Assembly (NCBI RefSeq): GCF_000708595.2
Contig: NZ_JARP01000001.1
Location: 1,178,001-1,242,000, forward strand
Origin: Flavobacterium sp. KJJ
GTDB taxonomy: Bacteria > Bacteroidota > Bacteroidia > Flavobacteriales > Flavobacteriaceae
Direction: 5' to 3'
DNA: 64,000 nucleotides
Shown here one piece after another: positions 41,313-49,620 of this stretch. The notes beneath the pieces were generated by a model. That model ran no database searches and had not been told where the DNA came from. It saw nothing but the letters and a program-made list of their open reading frames with translations. Each line of letters begins with the position of its first letter. Positions within the stretch are counted from its first letter, which is position 1. The translations under genes were made by a program, and so were the position numbers.

Positions 41313-41342
41313 CAAAATTAATACATTTTTTTGTAATAGCAA
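41313..41342 (-). promoter_or_regulatory. promoter of rpsA
   Basis: Minus strand TTG (41342-41340), 19-base spacer, TAATTTTG (41320-41313): a full match to TTG-N17-20-TAnnTTTG. Confidence 0.78.
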
Positions 41343-41359
41343 AACAATTCCAAATGATT

Positions 41360-41510
41360 ATCAGCCAATTACTCAGGAGCAACAAATTTAGGACTTTAAG
41401 GCCTTCAGTCCCGCTATCCGTTTCAATCTTTTATGCCTCCCGAAGCTTCGGGACCGGCACAAAAGGAGTTCCACTTCTATCGGGGCTAGATTAGAAATTT
41501 ATTTTCAATA
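41360..41510. other. recurrent flavobacterial intergenic sequence, not a gene
   Basis: The plus strand holds an open stretch with the phrases RPSVPLSVSIFYASRSFGTG and VPLLSGLD but no good start. I recall this phrase pattern (tcccgctatccgtttcaat ... atcggggctag) as a repeated intergenic sequence of Flavobacterium genomes. It includes the palindrome CCCGAAGCTTCGGG. Confidence 0.45.
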
Positions 41511-41523
41511 AGACTTATAAAAC

Positions 41524-41556
41524 AAACCCGACAGGTTTTTGAAACCTGTCGGGTTT
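41524..41556. repeat. REP-like palindrome, GACAGGTTT type
   Basis: A perfect 15-base stem (41524-41538 with 41542-41556) with a 3-base loop, of the ACCCGACAGGTTT/AAACCTGTCGGGT kind. No gene ends at it in either direction apart from the oxidoreductase 85 bases away. Confidence 0.65.
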
Positions 41557-41597
41557 ACAATATGAATTTAAATGTTAGTTGTAATAAATATAGACCC

Positions 41598-41618
41598 GCA
41601 AGGTTTTTTGAACCTTGC
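41598..41618. repeat. REP-like palindrome, GCAAGGTT type
   Basis: An 8-base stem (41598-41605 with 41611-41618). It resembles the preceding palindrome in layout (GACCCGCAAGGTT...) and lies 24 bases past the oxidoreductase stop on that gene's strand, so it could also serve as its terminator. Confidence 0.55.
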
Positions 41619-41641
41619 AGGAGAACCACGTCTTGCAAATA

Positions 41642-42187
41642 TCATTTCAGATCTTTAACATAATTTATCAAACTATCTGCATACAATCTTGCTCGTTCTT
41701 TTATTTGATCTTCTGTAAAACCATCAACTACAGATGTTCCGTGAAAAAACATCGGATCTAAAAAGTTCATTTGAACAAAATAAGCTGTTTGTTCTATATT
41801 TTTAAAAAATTCGGTTATTCTAAAATTATGTTTTCCTAAAGGTTTGTACTCCTGCTCCACCGAGCCTACTGTAACACTTGCCAAAAGTTTTTTGCCTTTC
41901 AATTTATCTCCTTTCGAACCATAAGCAAACTGATGTTCGAAAACCACATCAAACCATTGTTTTAAAATACCTGGCATATTATACCAATATAATGGATATT
42001 GCAAAACTACAATTTCATGTCGAAGTAGTGCTTTTTGCTCCTCTTCAATATTGATATTAAAATCCGGATACAATTCTGCAAGGTTTCGAATTTCTATGTC
42101 TGAATTTTTTCTCTCAATTTCTTCAATAATTGCTTTATTTGCAATTGATTTTTTTATTTGTGGGTGTCCCAAAATTAGTAATGCCAT
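41642..42187 (-). CDS. NAD(P)H-dependent flavodoxin-fold oxidoreductase (KefF/MdaB-like)
   Basis: 181 residues with the flavodoxin-like fold of the quinone reductase family. Marks are ALLILGHPQIKKSIANKAI at the start, VLQYPLYWYNMPGILKQWFD (about 76-95, the FMN-binding loop), then FAYGSKGDKLKGKKLLASVT. Such enzymes reduce quinones or other electrophiles with two electrons. It is read divergently from an HxlR-type regulator 99 bases away, a common pair in which an electrophile-sensing HxlR controls the reductase. Confidence 0.87.
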   Translation of the reverse strand: MALLILGHPQIKKSIANKAIIEEIERKNSDIEIRNLAELYPDFNINIEEEQKALLRHEIVVLQYPLYWYNMPGILKQWFDVVFEHQFAYGSKGDKLKGKKLLASVTVGSVEQEYKPLGKHNFRITEFFKNIEQTAYFVQMNFLDPMFFHGTSVVDGFTEDQIKERARLYADSLINYVKDLK

Positions 42188-42220
42188 TTTTTTAATTTTA
42201 TACTATCATTTTTATAGCAA

Positions 42221-42251
42221 CAAAATTATTTATAGTTTTACAGTCCTGCAA
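42221..42251 (-). promoter_or_regulatory. promoter of the oxidoreductase gene
   Basis: Minus strand TTG (42251-42249), 20-base spacer, TAATTTTG (42228-42221). Full consensus match. ACTATCA occurs at 42202-42208 and again at 42254-42260, flanking the promoter, and may be the HxlR site. Confidence 0.72.
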
Positions 42252-42286
42252 TAACTATCAGATTGGATAGGTTAAAACCAAAAAAT

Positions 42287-42658
42287 ATGAAAACAGAATG
42301 CCAGATGGATTTGATTAAGCTCCAAGGAAAAATTTATCCCTGCACGGTAAGTTTAGTCATGGATTTAATGGGAGGAAAATGGAAAGCTGTAATTCTCTAT
42401 CATCTAAAAGATAATTCAAAAAGATACAACCAACTCCGCAAAGAAATGCCAGCTGTAACAGAACGGACTTTAAGCCTGCAGCTCAGACAACTTGAAGAAG
42501 ACGGTTTAATTTTTAGAAAAGTCGAAGGAGAAAAACCTCCAATTAAAGTCACTTACGGTTTAACTGAATTTGGAAAATCTTTCAGAAAGGTTTTAGATTC
42601 TATAACAGAATTAGGAAATTCGATCACTTTAAATAAAGGAGAATTTATTAATAAATGA
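42287..42658 (+). CDS. HxlR family winged-helix regulator
   Basis: A 123-residue HxlR-type dimeric regulator. The ATG at 42287 (MKTECQMDLIKLQGKIYPCT) is preferred over a TTG at 42263. The fold is in residues 20-100: VSLVMDLMGGKWKAVILYHL, RYNQLRKEMPAVTERTLSLQ then LRQLEEDGLIFRKV and IKVTYGLTEFGKSF. Two cysteines near the start (Cys5, Cys19) include the position used by redox-sensing members such as HypR/YodB. Its likely target is the adjacent divergent oxidoreductase. Confidence 0.9.
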   Translation: MKTECQMDLIKLQGKIYPCTVSLVMDLMGGKWKAVILYHLKDNSKRYNQLRKEMPAVTERTLSLQLRQLEEDGLIFRKVEGEKPPIKVTYGLTEFGKSFRKVLDSITELGNSITLNKGEFINK

Positions 42659-42669
42659 TGTAAAACAAA

Positions 42670-42703
42670 AAGGCCGATAGATTTTTAAAAATCTATCGGC
42701 CTT
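42670..42703. terminator. bidirectional terminator
   Basis: A 34-base perfect palindrome with 17-base arms (42670-42686, 42687-42703) between the convergent HxlR and NupG-like genes. Confidence 0.8.
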
Positions 42704-42722
42704 AAATATTAAATATATAATT

Positions 42723-44099
42723 TTAATGACTCAAATTCTCCAACTCCTTCGGATCATGTTTATGTTTAAACAAAACAGCAAAAGCAATTGCAATAACCAA
42801 AGCATAAGCCGCAAATGACAACCAGATAGTATGCCAGTCTTTCATTAAAATTGGATTGCTAAATATTCCATCTGTAGAAATTGAATTTCCTTGACCTTTT
42901 ACAAAATCCAACATTTTTGAGTTTGTAGTTTCGGTTTGTAAAAATCCAGCTAATTCAGTTGTGTTATGAAATGATTTGGTAAAGAAACGGTCAATTGCCC
43001 AGCCAGAAGTTAAACTTCCTAAAACTGCTCCTACTCCATTTGTCATCATCATAAACAATCCTTGTGCAGAAGAACGTATTTTAGAATCTGTATTACTTTC
43101 TACAAATAATGAACCTGAAATATTAAAGAAATCAAATGCCATTCCGTACACAATACAAGATAAAATAATCATCCATAATCCGCCTACAGGATCTCCAAAA
43201 GCAAATAATCCGAAACGCAATACCCAAGCTAGCATACTAATCAACATAACTTGTTTGATTCCAAAACGTCTTAAGAAAAACGGAATTGCCAGAATAAATA
43301 AGGTTTCAGAAACTTGAGAAATCGACATAATAATAGTCGAATATTTAATTACGAAAGAATCAGCATATTTTGGAAAATGTTTGAATTCATCTAAGAAAAC
43401 ATCTCCGTAAGCATTTGTCAACTGTAATGCACCTCCTAAAAACATAGAGAATACAAAAAACAAAGCCATTTTATAGTTTCCAAAAAGTTTAAAAGCTTCT
43501 AAACCTAAAGTTTCTACCAATGAAGCATTTTCTTTAGTTAAACGCTGTGGTTCACATTTTGGTAATGTAAAAGCGTAAATTCCTAGAATCAAAGCACCAA
43601 TTCCAGCAATATAAAACTGATATTCGGTTGCTTTGCTTCCGCTTAAGTTGGTAATCCACATTGCGGCGATAAAACCAATTGTTCCCCAAACTCGAATTGG
43701 CGGAAAATCTTTTACTATATTTTTATTGTTTAATTTTAAAGAAGTATACGAAATAGAGTTGCTCAAAGCAATTGTCGGCATATAACAGCACATCGCAGCA
43801 AACATCACGTAAATAAAATTATCTGGTGTTGTTATTTGAGCGATTCCAAACAAAACAACTGCATATAATATATGTAGAAAACCGTATAACTTTTCGGCAT
43901 TAACCCATCTGTCAGCGATAATACCTGTAAGAGTAGGCATAAATAAAGAAGCAATTCCCATGGTTCCAAACACTAAACCAAACTGAGTTCCTTCCCAATT
44001 TTTAGTTCCAAACCAATAATTTCCAATAGTAATAAGCCACGCTCCCCAAACAAAAAACTGAAGAAAACTCATTACAATTAACCTGTTTTTAATTCCCAT
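42723..44099 (-). CDS. NupG-type nucleoside:H+ symporter (MFS)
   Basis: A 458-residue permease with 12 helices. The nucleoside:proton symporter family is recognised from SFLQFFVWGAWLITIGNYWF near the start, GIASLFMPTLTGIIADRWVN and SISYTSL, and LNSIS-like phrasing in the first half, then MAFDFFNISGSLFVESNTDS later. It should import nucleosides with protons across the inner membrane. An extracytoplasmic loop of about 50 residues near 390-440 is long. It lies next to cmk, itself a nucleotide-salvage enzyme, on the same strand with a 68-base gap; whether they share a transcript is unclear. Confidence 0.85.
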   Translation of the reverse strand: MGIKNRLIVMSFLQFFVWGAWLITIGNYWFGTKNWEGTQFGLVFGTMGIASLFMPTLTGIIADRWVNAEKLYGFLHILYAVVLFGIAQITTPDNFIYVMFAAMCCYMPTIALSNSISYTSLKLNNKNIVKDFPPIRVWGTIGFIAAMWITNLSGSKATEYQFYIAGIGALILGIYAFTLPKCEPQRLTKENASLVETLGLEAFKLFGNYKMALFFVFSMFLGGALQLTNAYGDVFLDEFKHFPKYADSFVIKYSTIIMSISQVSETLFILAIPFFLRRFGIKQVMLISMLAWVLRFGLFAFGDPVGGLWMIILSCIVYGMAFDFFNISGSLFVESNTDSKIRSSAQGLFMMMTNGVGAVLGSLTSGWAIDRFFTKSFHNTTELAGFLQTETTNSKMLDFVKGQGNSISTDGIFSNPILMKDWHTIWLSFAAYALVIAIAFAVLFKHKHDPKELENLSH

Positions 44100-44167
44100 A
44101 TGATGAAATTGTCTTTAAGATAAAATGAAGCGGTAAAACTACCATTAAAAATGATATCTACAAAAAA

Positions 44168-44860
44168 TTAAGCTGTTTTAACAACATCATTTACTAATTC
44201 TAAAACGGCAGTAAATTGTTCTTCTCTGGTTAAGTAAGAATTATCTATTTCAATTGCGTCATCGGCAATTATCAAAGGAGAATCTTCACGGTGCGTATCT
44301 ATATGGTCACGATCAACCACATTCTTCAGAACTTCTTCGTATGATACATTATCACCTTTTTGCTGTAATTCGTCAAAACGACGCTGTGCACGAGTTTCAG
44401 CACTTGCCGTCATGAAAATTTTAAGTTCAGCATCTGGAAAAACTACAGTTCCTATATCTCTTCCATCCATCACAATACCTTTGTTTTTTCCCATTTCTTT
44501 TTGCTGTTCTACTAATTTAGAACGCACTTCAGAAACTTCGGCTACTTTGCTCACAAAATTTGAAACCTCAATAGTTCTAATTTGCTTTTCTACATTTTCA
44601 CCATTTAAATACATTTCACCAAAACCTAAGTCAGCATTAAATTTAAATTCCAGCTGAATTTTAGGCAAAGCTTCAATTAAAGTTTTTTTATCAAAAAAGT
44701 CACCTCGGATAAGTTGATTTTTCATAGCGAAATAAGCCACAGCACGATACATAGCACCAGTATCAACATAAACATATTCTAACTCTTTTGCCAATTGTTT
44801 TGCCAAAGTGCTCTTTCCTGTTGATGAAAATCCGTCGATAGCAATGATGATTTTTTCCAA
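44168..44860 (-). CDS. cmk: (d)CMP kinase
   Basis: A 230-residue cytidylate kinase that phosphorylates CMP and dCMP with ATP. The P-loop is G10-F-S-S-T-G-K-S-T18. Following motifs are YVYVDTGAMYRAVAYFAMKN, the MDGRDIGTVVFPDAELK region near 130 that is diagnostic of Cmk, SAETRAQRRFDELQ and RDHIDTHREDSPL. Length and motif order are normal. A TATATTTG element (44922-44915) lies 55 bases upstream. It follows the L,D-transpeptidase-like gene on the same strand after a terminator. Confidence 0.96.
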   Translation of the reverse strand: MEKIIIAIDGFSSTGKSTLAKQLAKELEYVYVDTGAMYRAVAYFAMKNQLIRGDFFDKKTLIEALPKIQLEFKFNADLGFGEMYLNGENVEKQIRTIEVSNFVSKVAEVSEVRSKLVEQQKEMGKNKGIVMDGRDIGTVVFPDAELKIFMTASAETRAQRRFDELQQKGDNVSYEEVLKNVVDRDHIDTHREDSPLIIADDAIEIDNSYLTREEQFTAVLELVNDVVKTA

Positions 44861-44914
44861 TTTTTTATTTTTTAAATTTTTGTAGGCTTAAAGTTTTAGG
44901 AAACTTTAATAATG

Positions 44915-44922
44915 CAAATATA
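44915..44922 (-). promoter_or_regulatory. -7 element of cmk
   Basis: Minus strand TATATTTG, exact TAnnTTTG. A TTC, not TTG, lies 20 bases upstream. Confidence 0.4.
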
Positions 44923-45026
44923 TTGCTTTTGCTTTTTATATGGAACAGTCTAACAATAAGCAATAAAAATATTATATGAAATACATTGCTTTATACGAAG
45001 TTATGAATTAAAAAAAATTCAAAAAA

Positions 45027-45069
45027 AAACTATTGTTACTGATGAAAATTCCTCAATAACAATAGTTTT
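45027..45069 (-). terminator. terminator after L,D-transpeptidase-like gene
   Basis: A 13-base stem (45027-45039 with 45057-45069) with an A-run on its left that serves as T-run on the minus strand. Confidence 0.7.
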
Positions 45070-45090
45070 ATATATTTCAATGAATACTTT

Positions 45091-45693
45091 CTAGTAATAA
45101 ATATCTAATACGATATTTGATTTTGAATTATCAATGTATTTTTCAATTCTTTTAAAGAATTGTTCGTTAACCATTGGACATCCATGACTATTACTTATAT
45201 AATAATCTTGCTCTTCATAAGGCACAGCCGAGTAATAATGTAAAACAATCGCTCTTGATAAAGCATTATTGTTGGTTTCATCAAGACCTGTTAATCGATA
45301 TGCTTTTCCGAAAATTCCTTTGTAGTTTTTTCCGATAACGTATCTGCCTAATGCTGTGCAGTTAGAGTTAGGCGTATTGCTAAATCTTAAACTTCCTTTT
45401 ACTCCAGTTTCTGATCCAGATCCGTGAGCTACAAGACCTTGATCTAGAATTTTATTGTTTACTAAATCGTAAACAAAAAAACGGTTTTTGCCAGAAGGTA
45501 TTCTCATGTCGACAAAGAAAGCAATCTTAGTATTGTATTTAGGATCAATACTAATCATATTTCTTATTTCACTTACCCTATTATTTATCCTTTCTATTTC
45601 TAAATTGGTAATGGTAGTTTCTTTTTTGTTGTAAAGTTTTGAACCCGTTAAAAACCCTACGGTAATAAACAAAAATAGATGGAATATTTTCAT
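45091..45693 (-). CDS. murein L,D-transpeptidase catalytic domain protein (YkuD_2-like)
   Basis: A 200-residue exported protein (N-terminal hydrophobic helix, about 3-18). The catalytic domain is of the YkuD_2 type, with the motif S169-H170-G-C172-P-M (SHGCPM); Cys172 would form the acyl-enzyme and His170 assist. FAVDMRIPSGKNRFFVYDL-like strands and VAHGSGSETGVKGSLRFSNT precede it. Members are thought to form 3-3 cross-links or attach proteins to peptidoglycan, though some act elsewhere. It starts 4 bases after the porQ stop, so the two are almost surely co-transcribed. Confidence 0.88.
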   Translation of the reverse strand: MKIFHLFLFITVGFLTGSKLYNKKETTITNLEIERINNRVSEIRNMISIDPKYNTKIAFFVDMRIPSGKNRFFVYDLVNNKILDQGLVAHGSGSETGVKGSLRFSNTPNSNCTALGRYVIGKNYKGIFGKAYRLTGLDETNNNALSRAIVLHYYSAVPYEEQDYYISNSHGCPMVNEQFFKRIEKYIDNSKSNIVLDIYY

Positions 45694-45697
45694 AAAA

Positions 45698-46717
45698 TTA
45701 TTGAAAATTTAAAATTAGACCAAAAAGACTTGTATTAGCTGCCAATGTATATCTCGAATATGAATAATTAAATTTTAACCTATTCATTTTTAAACCGAAT
45801 CCTAATGAAACTCCTGAAAAATTACGTTGATCTTCAACTCTTAATTCTTCTCCTCTTCTAAAATTATAACCTAAACGCAGATTAAATGCTTTTTTAGGAA
45901 ATAATTCAACTCCAAAAACAACATGTCGCAAAGCGTTGTTTACGAACGAAATCTTTTCACTGCTTGTTGACCCATCAATATTAGTTTCTCCTCGAACGGG
46001 GTTCGAAAAAGAGATATTCCATTGTTGCAAATTTTCTAACGAAAGATGCCAACGAAGCGGAACATGCTCCAATTCTTGAGAAACTCCAGCAATGATTTCA
46101 AAGGGCAAATTCTCCCGGATTCCTGAATAAGTAGTAAACTGCGTACCAATGTTTCGAAATACTAGGGCCAAATTTACATAATTATTTGGAATTTCATACA
46201 TAATTCCCACATCAATTGCACCGCCAATAGAATTATAAGTTTCTAAAGTAGAAGTTATTAGCTTTGTACTTACACCAATATGCAGATCTGTAAAGGGAAC
46301 ATTGTAAGCGTAGCCCAGTGTCAGCGCGCCTTCACTACCTGAAAAATTTGTAGTCGCCTGCCCATTTTCATCATAACCTTCAAAGGATCCGTAATTTACA
46401 TAACTGACTCCTGCGTAAAAAGTTTGTACATGTCTGTCATAAGTATATGCATACGAAGCGGTTCCATAAGAAGCTTCTCCATAATAACTGCCATAGTTCA
46501 TTGCAAGGTGATTATCCATATCCTCGTTTAAAACAGCTGGGTTAAACATAACTTGATTGACATCATCATCATAAATGGTAATTGTTTTTCCTCCTAACGC
46601 TGCCTGTCTTGGCGAAGACGTTAAATTAAGGAATTGATAAGTGTAACGCCCTCCAACTTGTCCGAAAGAAACGGAGCAAACTAAGATAAAAAAAAGTAAA
46701 ACAGATTGTTTTAACAT
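45698..46717 (-). CDS. porQ: type IX secretion system protein PorQ
   Basis: A 339-residue outer-membrane beta-barrel of the PorV/PorQ (FadL-like) group. The ATG at 46717 (signal peptide MLKQSVLLFFILVCSVSFGQ) is chosen; the longer frame to 46825 would cross the lon terminator. Marks include GGRYTYQFLNLTSSPRQAAL then GGKTITIYDDDVNQVMFNPA near the start, which are typical of PorQ, and a C-terminal strand ending in FGLILNFQ. PorQ works with PorU, PorV and PorZ in attaching secreted cargo to A-LPS in Porphyromonas; in flavobacteria its role is less clear. The order lon, porQ, transpeptidase-like, cmk is conserved as far as I recall. Confidence 0.9.
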   Translation of the reverse strand: MLKQSVLLFFILVCSVSFGQVGGRYTYQFLNLTSSPRQAALGGKTITIYDDDVNQVMFNPAVLNEDMDNHLAMNYGSYYGEASYGTASYAYTYDRHVQTFYAGVSYVNYGSFEGYDENGQATTNFSGSEGALTLGYAYNVPFTDLHIGVSTKLITSTLETYNSIGGAIDVGIMYEIPNNYVNLALVFRNIGTQFTTYSGIRENLPFEIIAGVSQELEHVPLRWHLSLENLQQWNISFSNPVRGETNIDGSTSSEKISFVNNALRHVVFGVELFPKKAFNLRLGYNFRRGEELRVEDQRNFSGVSLGFGLKMNRLKFNYSYSRYTLAANTSLFGLILNFQ

Positions 46718-46816
46718 GCTTTTGGGGCGATTCCTATATGGGAATAACGCAAATACAAATATAAAATTATATAACAGGAAAAATAAAATTAACTCTAAAA
46801 TAAATTCCAACAAAAA

Positions 46817-46856
46817 AAAATCCAAATTCCAATAGTAAAATTGGAATTTGGATTTT
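46817..46856 (-). terminator. terminator of lon
   Basis: A 16-base perfect stem (46817-46832 with 46841-46856), left A-run serving as T-run for the minus strand. Confidence 0.82.
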
Positions 46857-46880
46857 AAATATTATTTTTTTTATTGAAGC

Positions 46881-49334
46881 TTATTTCAATGTTTTTGCAT
46901 TTTTTGCATTTTGATCCGTTAAGGCCAAAGCTAAAACTTCGCTCATTTCTTTTACATAATGAAAAGTAAGACCTTCCAGATATTCCGCTTTGATTTCATC
47001 AATATCACTTTTATTTTCGTGGCATAAAATGATTTCTTTAATCCCAGCTCTTTTTGCGGCTAGAATTTTTTCTTTAATACCTCCCACTGGCAAAACTTTT
47101 CCGCGAAGTGTGATTTCACCGGTCATCGCTAAGCTTTTCTTTACTTTCTTTTGTGTCAGCAAGGAAACTAGAGAGGTCAGCATCGCAATACCTGCGCTTG
47201 GACCATCTTTTGGTGTTGCTCCTTCTGGAACGTGTAAGTGAATGTTATATTTTTGAAATAAAGCTACATCTAATCCTAACTTCTTTGCATTTGCTTTAAT
47301 ATATTCTAAAGCAATTGTTGCTGATTCTTTCATTACATTTCCAAGATTTCCTGTAATAGTCAGCGAACCTTTTCCCTCAGAAATTAAAGATTCAATAAAA
47401 AGAATATCGCCGCCAACGCTTGTCCAGGCAAGACCTGTAACAACTCCGGCAACATCATTGTTTTCGTATTTATCACGTTCTAATCTTGGTACACCTAAAA
47501 CAGTTATAATGTCTTCATCTGTAACTTTTTTATTGTACTCCTCTTCCATCGCAACTGCTTTTGCTGCATTACGAATTACTTGAGCAATCTTAGTTTCTAG
47601 ATTACGAACTCCAGATTCGCGAGTGTAGCCTTCTACAATTTTTTCTAATTGTTTTTTACCAATTGTCAAATCTTTATTAGTTAGACCGTGTGCTTCTAAT
47701 TGTTTAGGAAATAAATGCCTTTTAGCGATTTCTACTTTTTCTTCAATCGTGTAACCTGACATTTTGATCACTTCCATTCTGTCACGCAATGCTGGCTGAA
47801 TTGCAGCCATATTATTAGAGGTAGCAATAAACATTACTTTTGATAAGTCATAACCCATTTCTAGGAAATTATCATAAAAGGCATTGTTTTGTTCCGGATC
47901 TAAAACTTCTAATAAAGCTGAAGAAGGATCGCCGCTGTTTCCGCTTGATAATTTATCAATCTCATCTAAAATAAAAACTGGATTTGATGTTCCGGCTTTT
48001 TTCAAACTTTGTATAATACGGCCTGGCATTGCACCAATATAGGTTTTCCTGTGTCCGCGAATCTCAGCTTCATCACGCAGACCGCCTAATGAAATACGTA
48101 CATATTCACGGCCTAGAGCTTCAGCTACAGAACGCCCAATAGATGTTTTTCCAACTCCCGGAGGCCCTGTCAAACAAATAATTGGCGATTTCATGTCATT
48201 TCTCAGTTTTAAAACTGCTAAATGTTCAATCATTCTTTTTTTAACTTCTTCAAGTCCAAAATGATCCTTATCTAATATTTTTTGAGCAAATTTTAAATCG
48301 AATTTATCTTTAGAATATTCACCCCAAGGCAATTCTAAAAACAATTCTAAATAGTTGCGCTGAATTCCAAAATCAGGAGATTGGGGATTCATGCGACGCA
48401 TTTTAGACAATTCCTTTTCGAAATGTTTCTGCGTTTTTTCATCCCATTTTTTGGTTTTCGCTTTCAGCCCCATTTCGTCCATTTCTTCTTCCTGCGAAAC
48501 GCCTCCCAATTCTTCCTGAATTGTTTTCATTTGCTGGTGCAAGAAATATTCACGTTGCTGCTGATCTAAATCAAAACGAACTTTGGACTGAATGTCATTC
48601 TTCAATTCTAATTTTTGAAGCTCTACATTCATATAACGCAAAGTCTCTAAAGCACGTTCTTTTAATCCATTTATCGAAAGAAGACCTTGTTTTTCTTTTA
48701 CGGATAAATTCATATTAGAAGAAACAAAATTGATTAAAAATGACTGGCTTTCAATGTTTTTAATCGCAAAAGTAGCTTCTGAAGGAATATTTGGACTTTC
48801 TTTGATAATTTGAATCGCTAATTCTTTAACAGAATCTAAAATTGCGGTAAACTCAGTATCATTTTCATCAGGACGTTCTTCTGAAACCTCTTTGATAGTA
48901 GCTGTCATGTAAGGTTCTTCTGAAACAACTTCATCAATTTCAAAACGTTTTTTTCCTTGTAAAATAACCGTAACATTTCCGTCAGGCATTTTTAAAACGC
49001 GCAGAATTCTTGCTACAGTTCCTATTTTATGAATATCCTCTTTTGATGGATCTTCGTCTTCTTCATTAATTTGAGAAACTACACCAATAATTTTTCCTGC
49101 TGCATTGGCATCGTTTATAAGCTTTATAGATTTATCTCTTCCTGCAGAAATTGGAATAACGACTCCTGGAAATAAAACAGTATTACGTAAAGGCAAAATT
49201 GGCAACGAAAGAGGCAACTCTTCGTTATTCATTTCTTCTTCGTCTTCTGGAGTTAGTAATGGAATTAATTCTGCTTCTGAATCAAATTCTTGAAGTGACA
49301 GATTGTCAATGGTAAGTATTTTATGGTTTGACAT
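46881..49334 (-). CDS. lon: endopeptidase La (Lon protease)
   Basis: An 817-residue ATP-dependent protease of the LonA type. The N-terminal substrate domain is about 40-250 (LPILPLRNTVLFPGVVIPIS). The AAA+ module has Walker A GPPGVGKT and the pore-linked ISLGGLRDEAEIRGHRKTYI, and Walker B FILDEIDKLS. The protease domain has catalytic Ser713 in KDGPSAG and Lys in VLPVGGIKEKILAAK near 756. It removes misfolded and regulatory proteins in the cytoplasm. A promoter-like TTG-N20-TATTTTTA, one base off the consensus, precedes it. Confidence 0.97.
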   Translation of the reverse strand: MSNHKILTIDNLSLQEFDSEAELIPLLTPEDEEEMNNEELPLSLPILPLRNTVLFPGVVIPISAGRDKSIKLINDANAAGKIIGVVSQINEEDEDPSKEDIHKIGTVARILRVLKMPDGNVTVILQGKKRFEIDEVVSEEPYMTATIKEVSEERPDENDTEFTAILDSVKELAIQIIKESPNIPSEATFAIKNIESQSFLINFVSSNMNLSVKEKQGLLSINGLKERALETLRYMNVELQKLELKNDIQSKVRFDLDQQQREYFLHQQMKTIQEELGGVSQEEEMDEMGLKAKTKKWDEKTQKHFEKELSKMRRMNPQSPDFGIQRNYLELFLELPWGEYSKDKFDLKFAQKILDKDHFGLEEVKKRMIEHLAVLKLRNDMKSPIICLTGPPGVGKTSIGRSVAEALGREYVRISLGGLRDEAEIRGHRKTYIGAMPGRIIQSLKKAGTSNPVFILDEIDKLSSGNSGDPSSALLEVLDPEQNNAFYDNFLEMGYDLSKVMFIATSNNMAAIQPALRDRMEVIKMSGYTIEEKVEIAKRHLFPKQLEAHGLTNKDLTIGKKQLEKIVEGYTRESGVRNLETKIAQVIRNAAKAVAMEEEYNKKVTDEDIITVLGVPRLERDKYENNDVAGVVTGLAWTSVGGDILFIESLISEGKGSLTITGNLGNVMKESATIALEYIKANAKKLGLDVALFQKYNIHLHVPEGATPKDGPSAGIAMLTSLVSLLTQKKVKKSLAMTGEITLRGKVLPVGGIKEKILAAKRAGIKEIILCHENKSDIDEIKAEYLEGLTFHYVKEMSEVLALALTDQNAKNAKTLK

Positions 49335-49620
49335 AATAATATATAAGTCGTTTTGTCATTAAAAGTTTTATTCTAACTATAAAAAGAACATTAGATAAGG
49401 TAGTTTTAAGGAAAACTTTGCTAAGCGTTTCATTTACAAGATAGGCGATAAAAATAGACAATCATTATGCCAAAAGCAAAAAAATAGACTTTGGAAATTC
49501 AAATTAGAGATCAATTAATACTGAGAAACGCACTATTTTAAAAAAAATTACAATTAATTTTATCAAAAGTGTAACATATCAAAAAAAGTAAAGTCCTTAT
49601 AAAAAACTAGCAACCATTAC

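Noticed and set aside
46718-46825. A longer PorQ N-terminus
   Set aside because: It would cross the lon terminator, and the signal peptide begins at ATG 46717.
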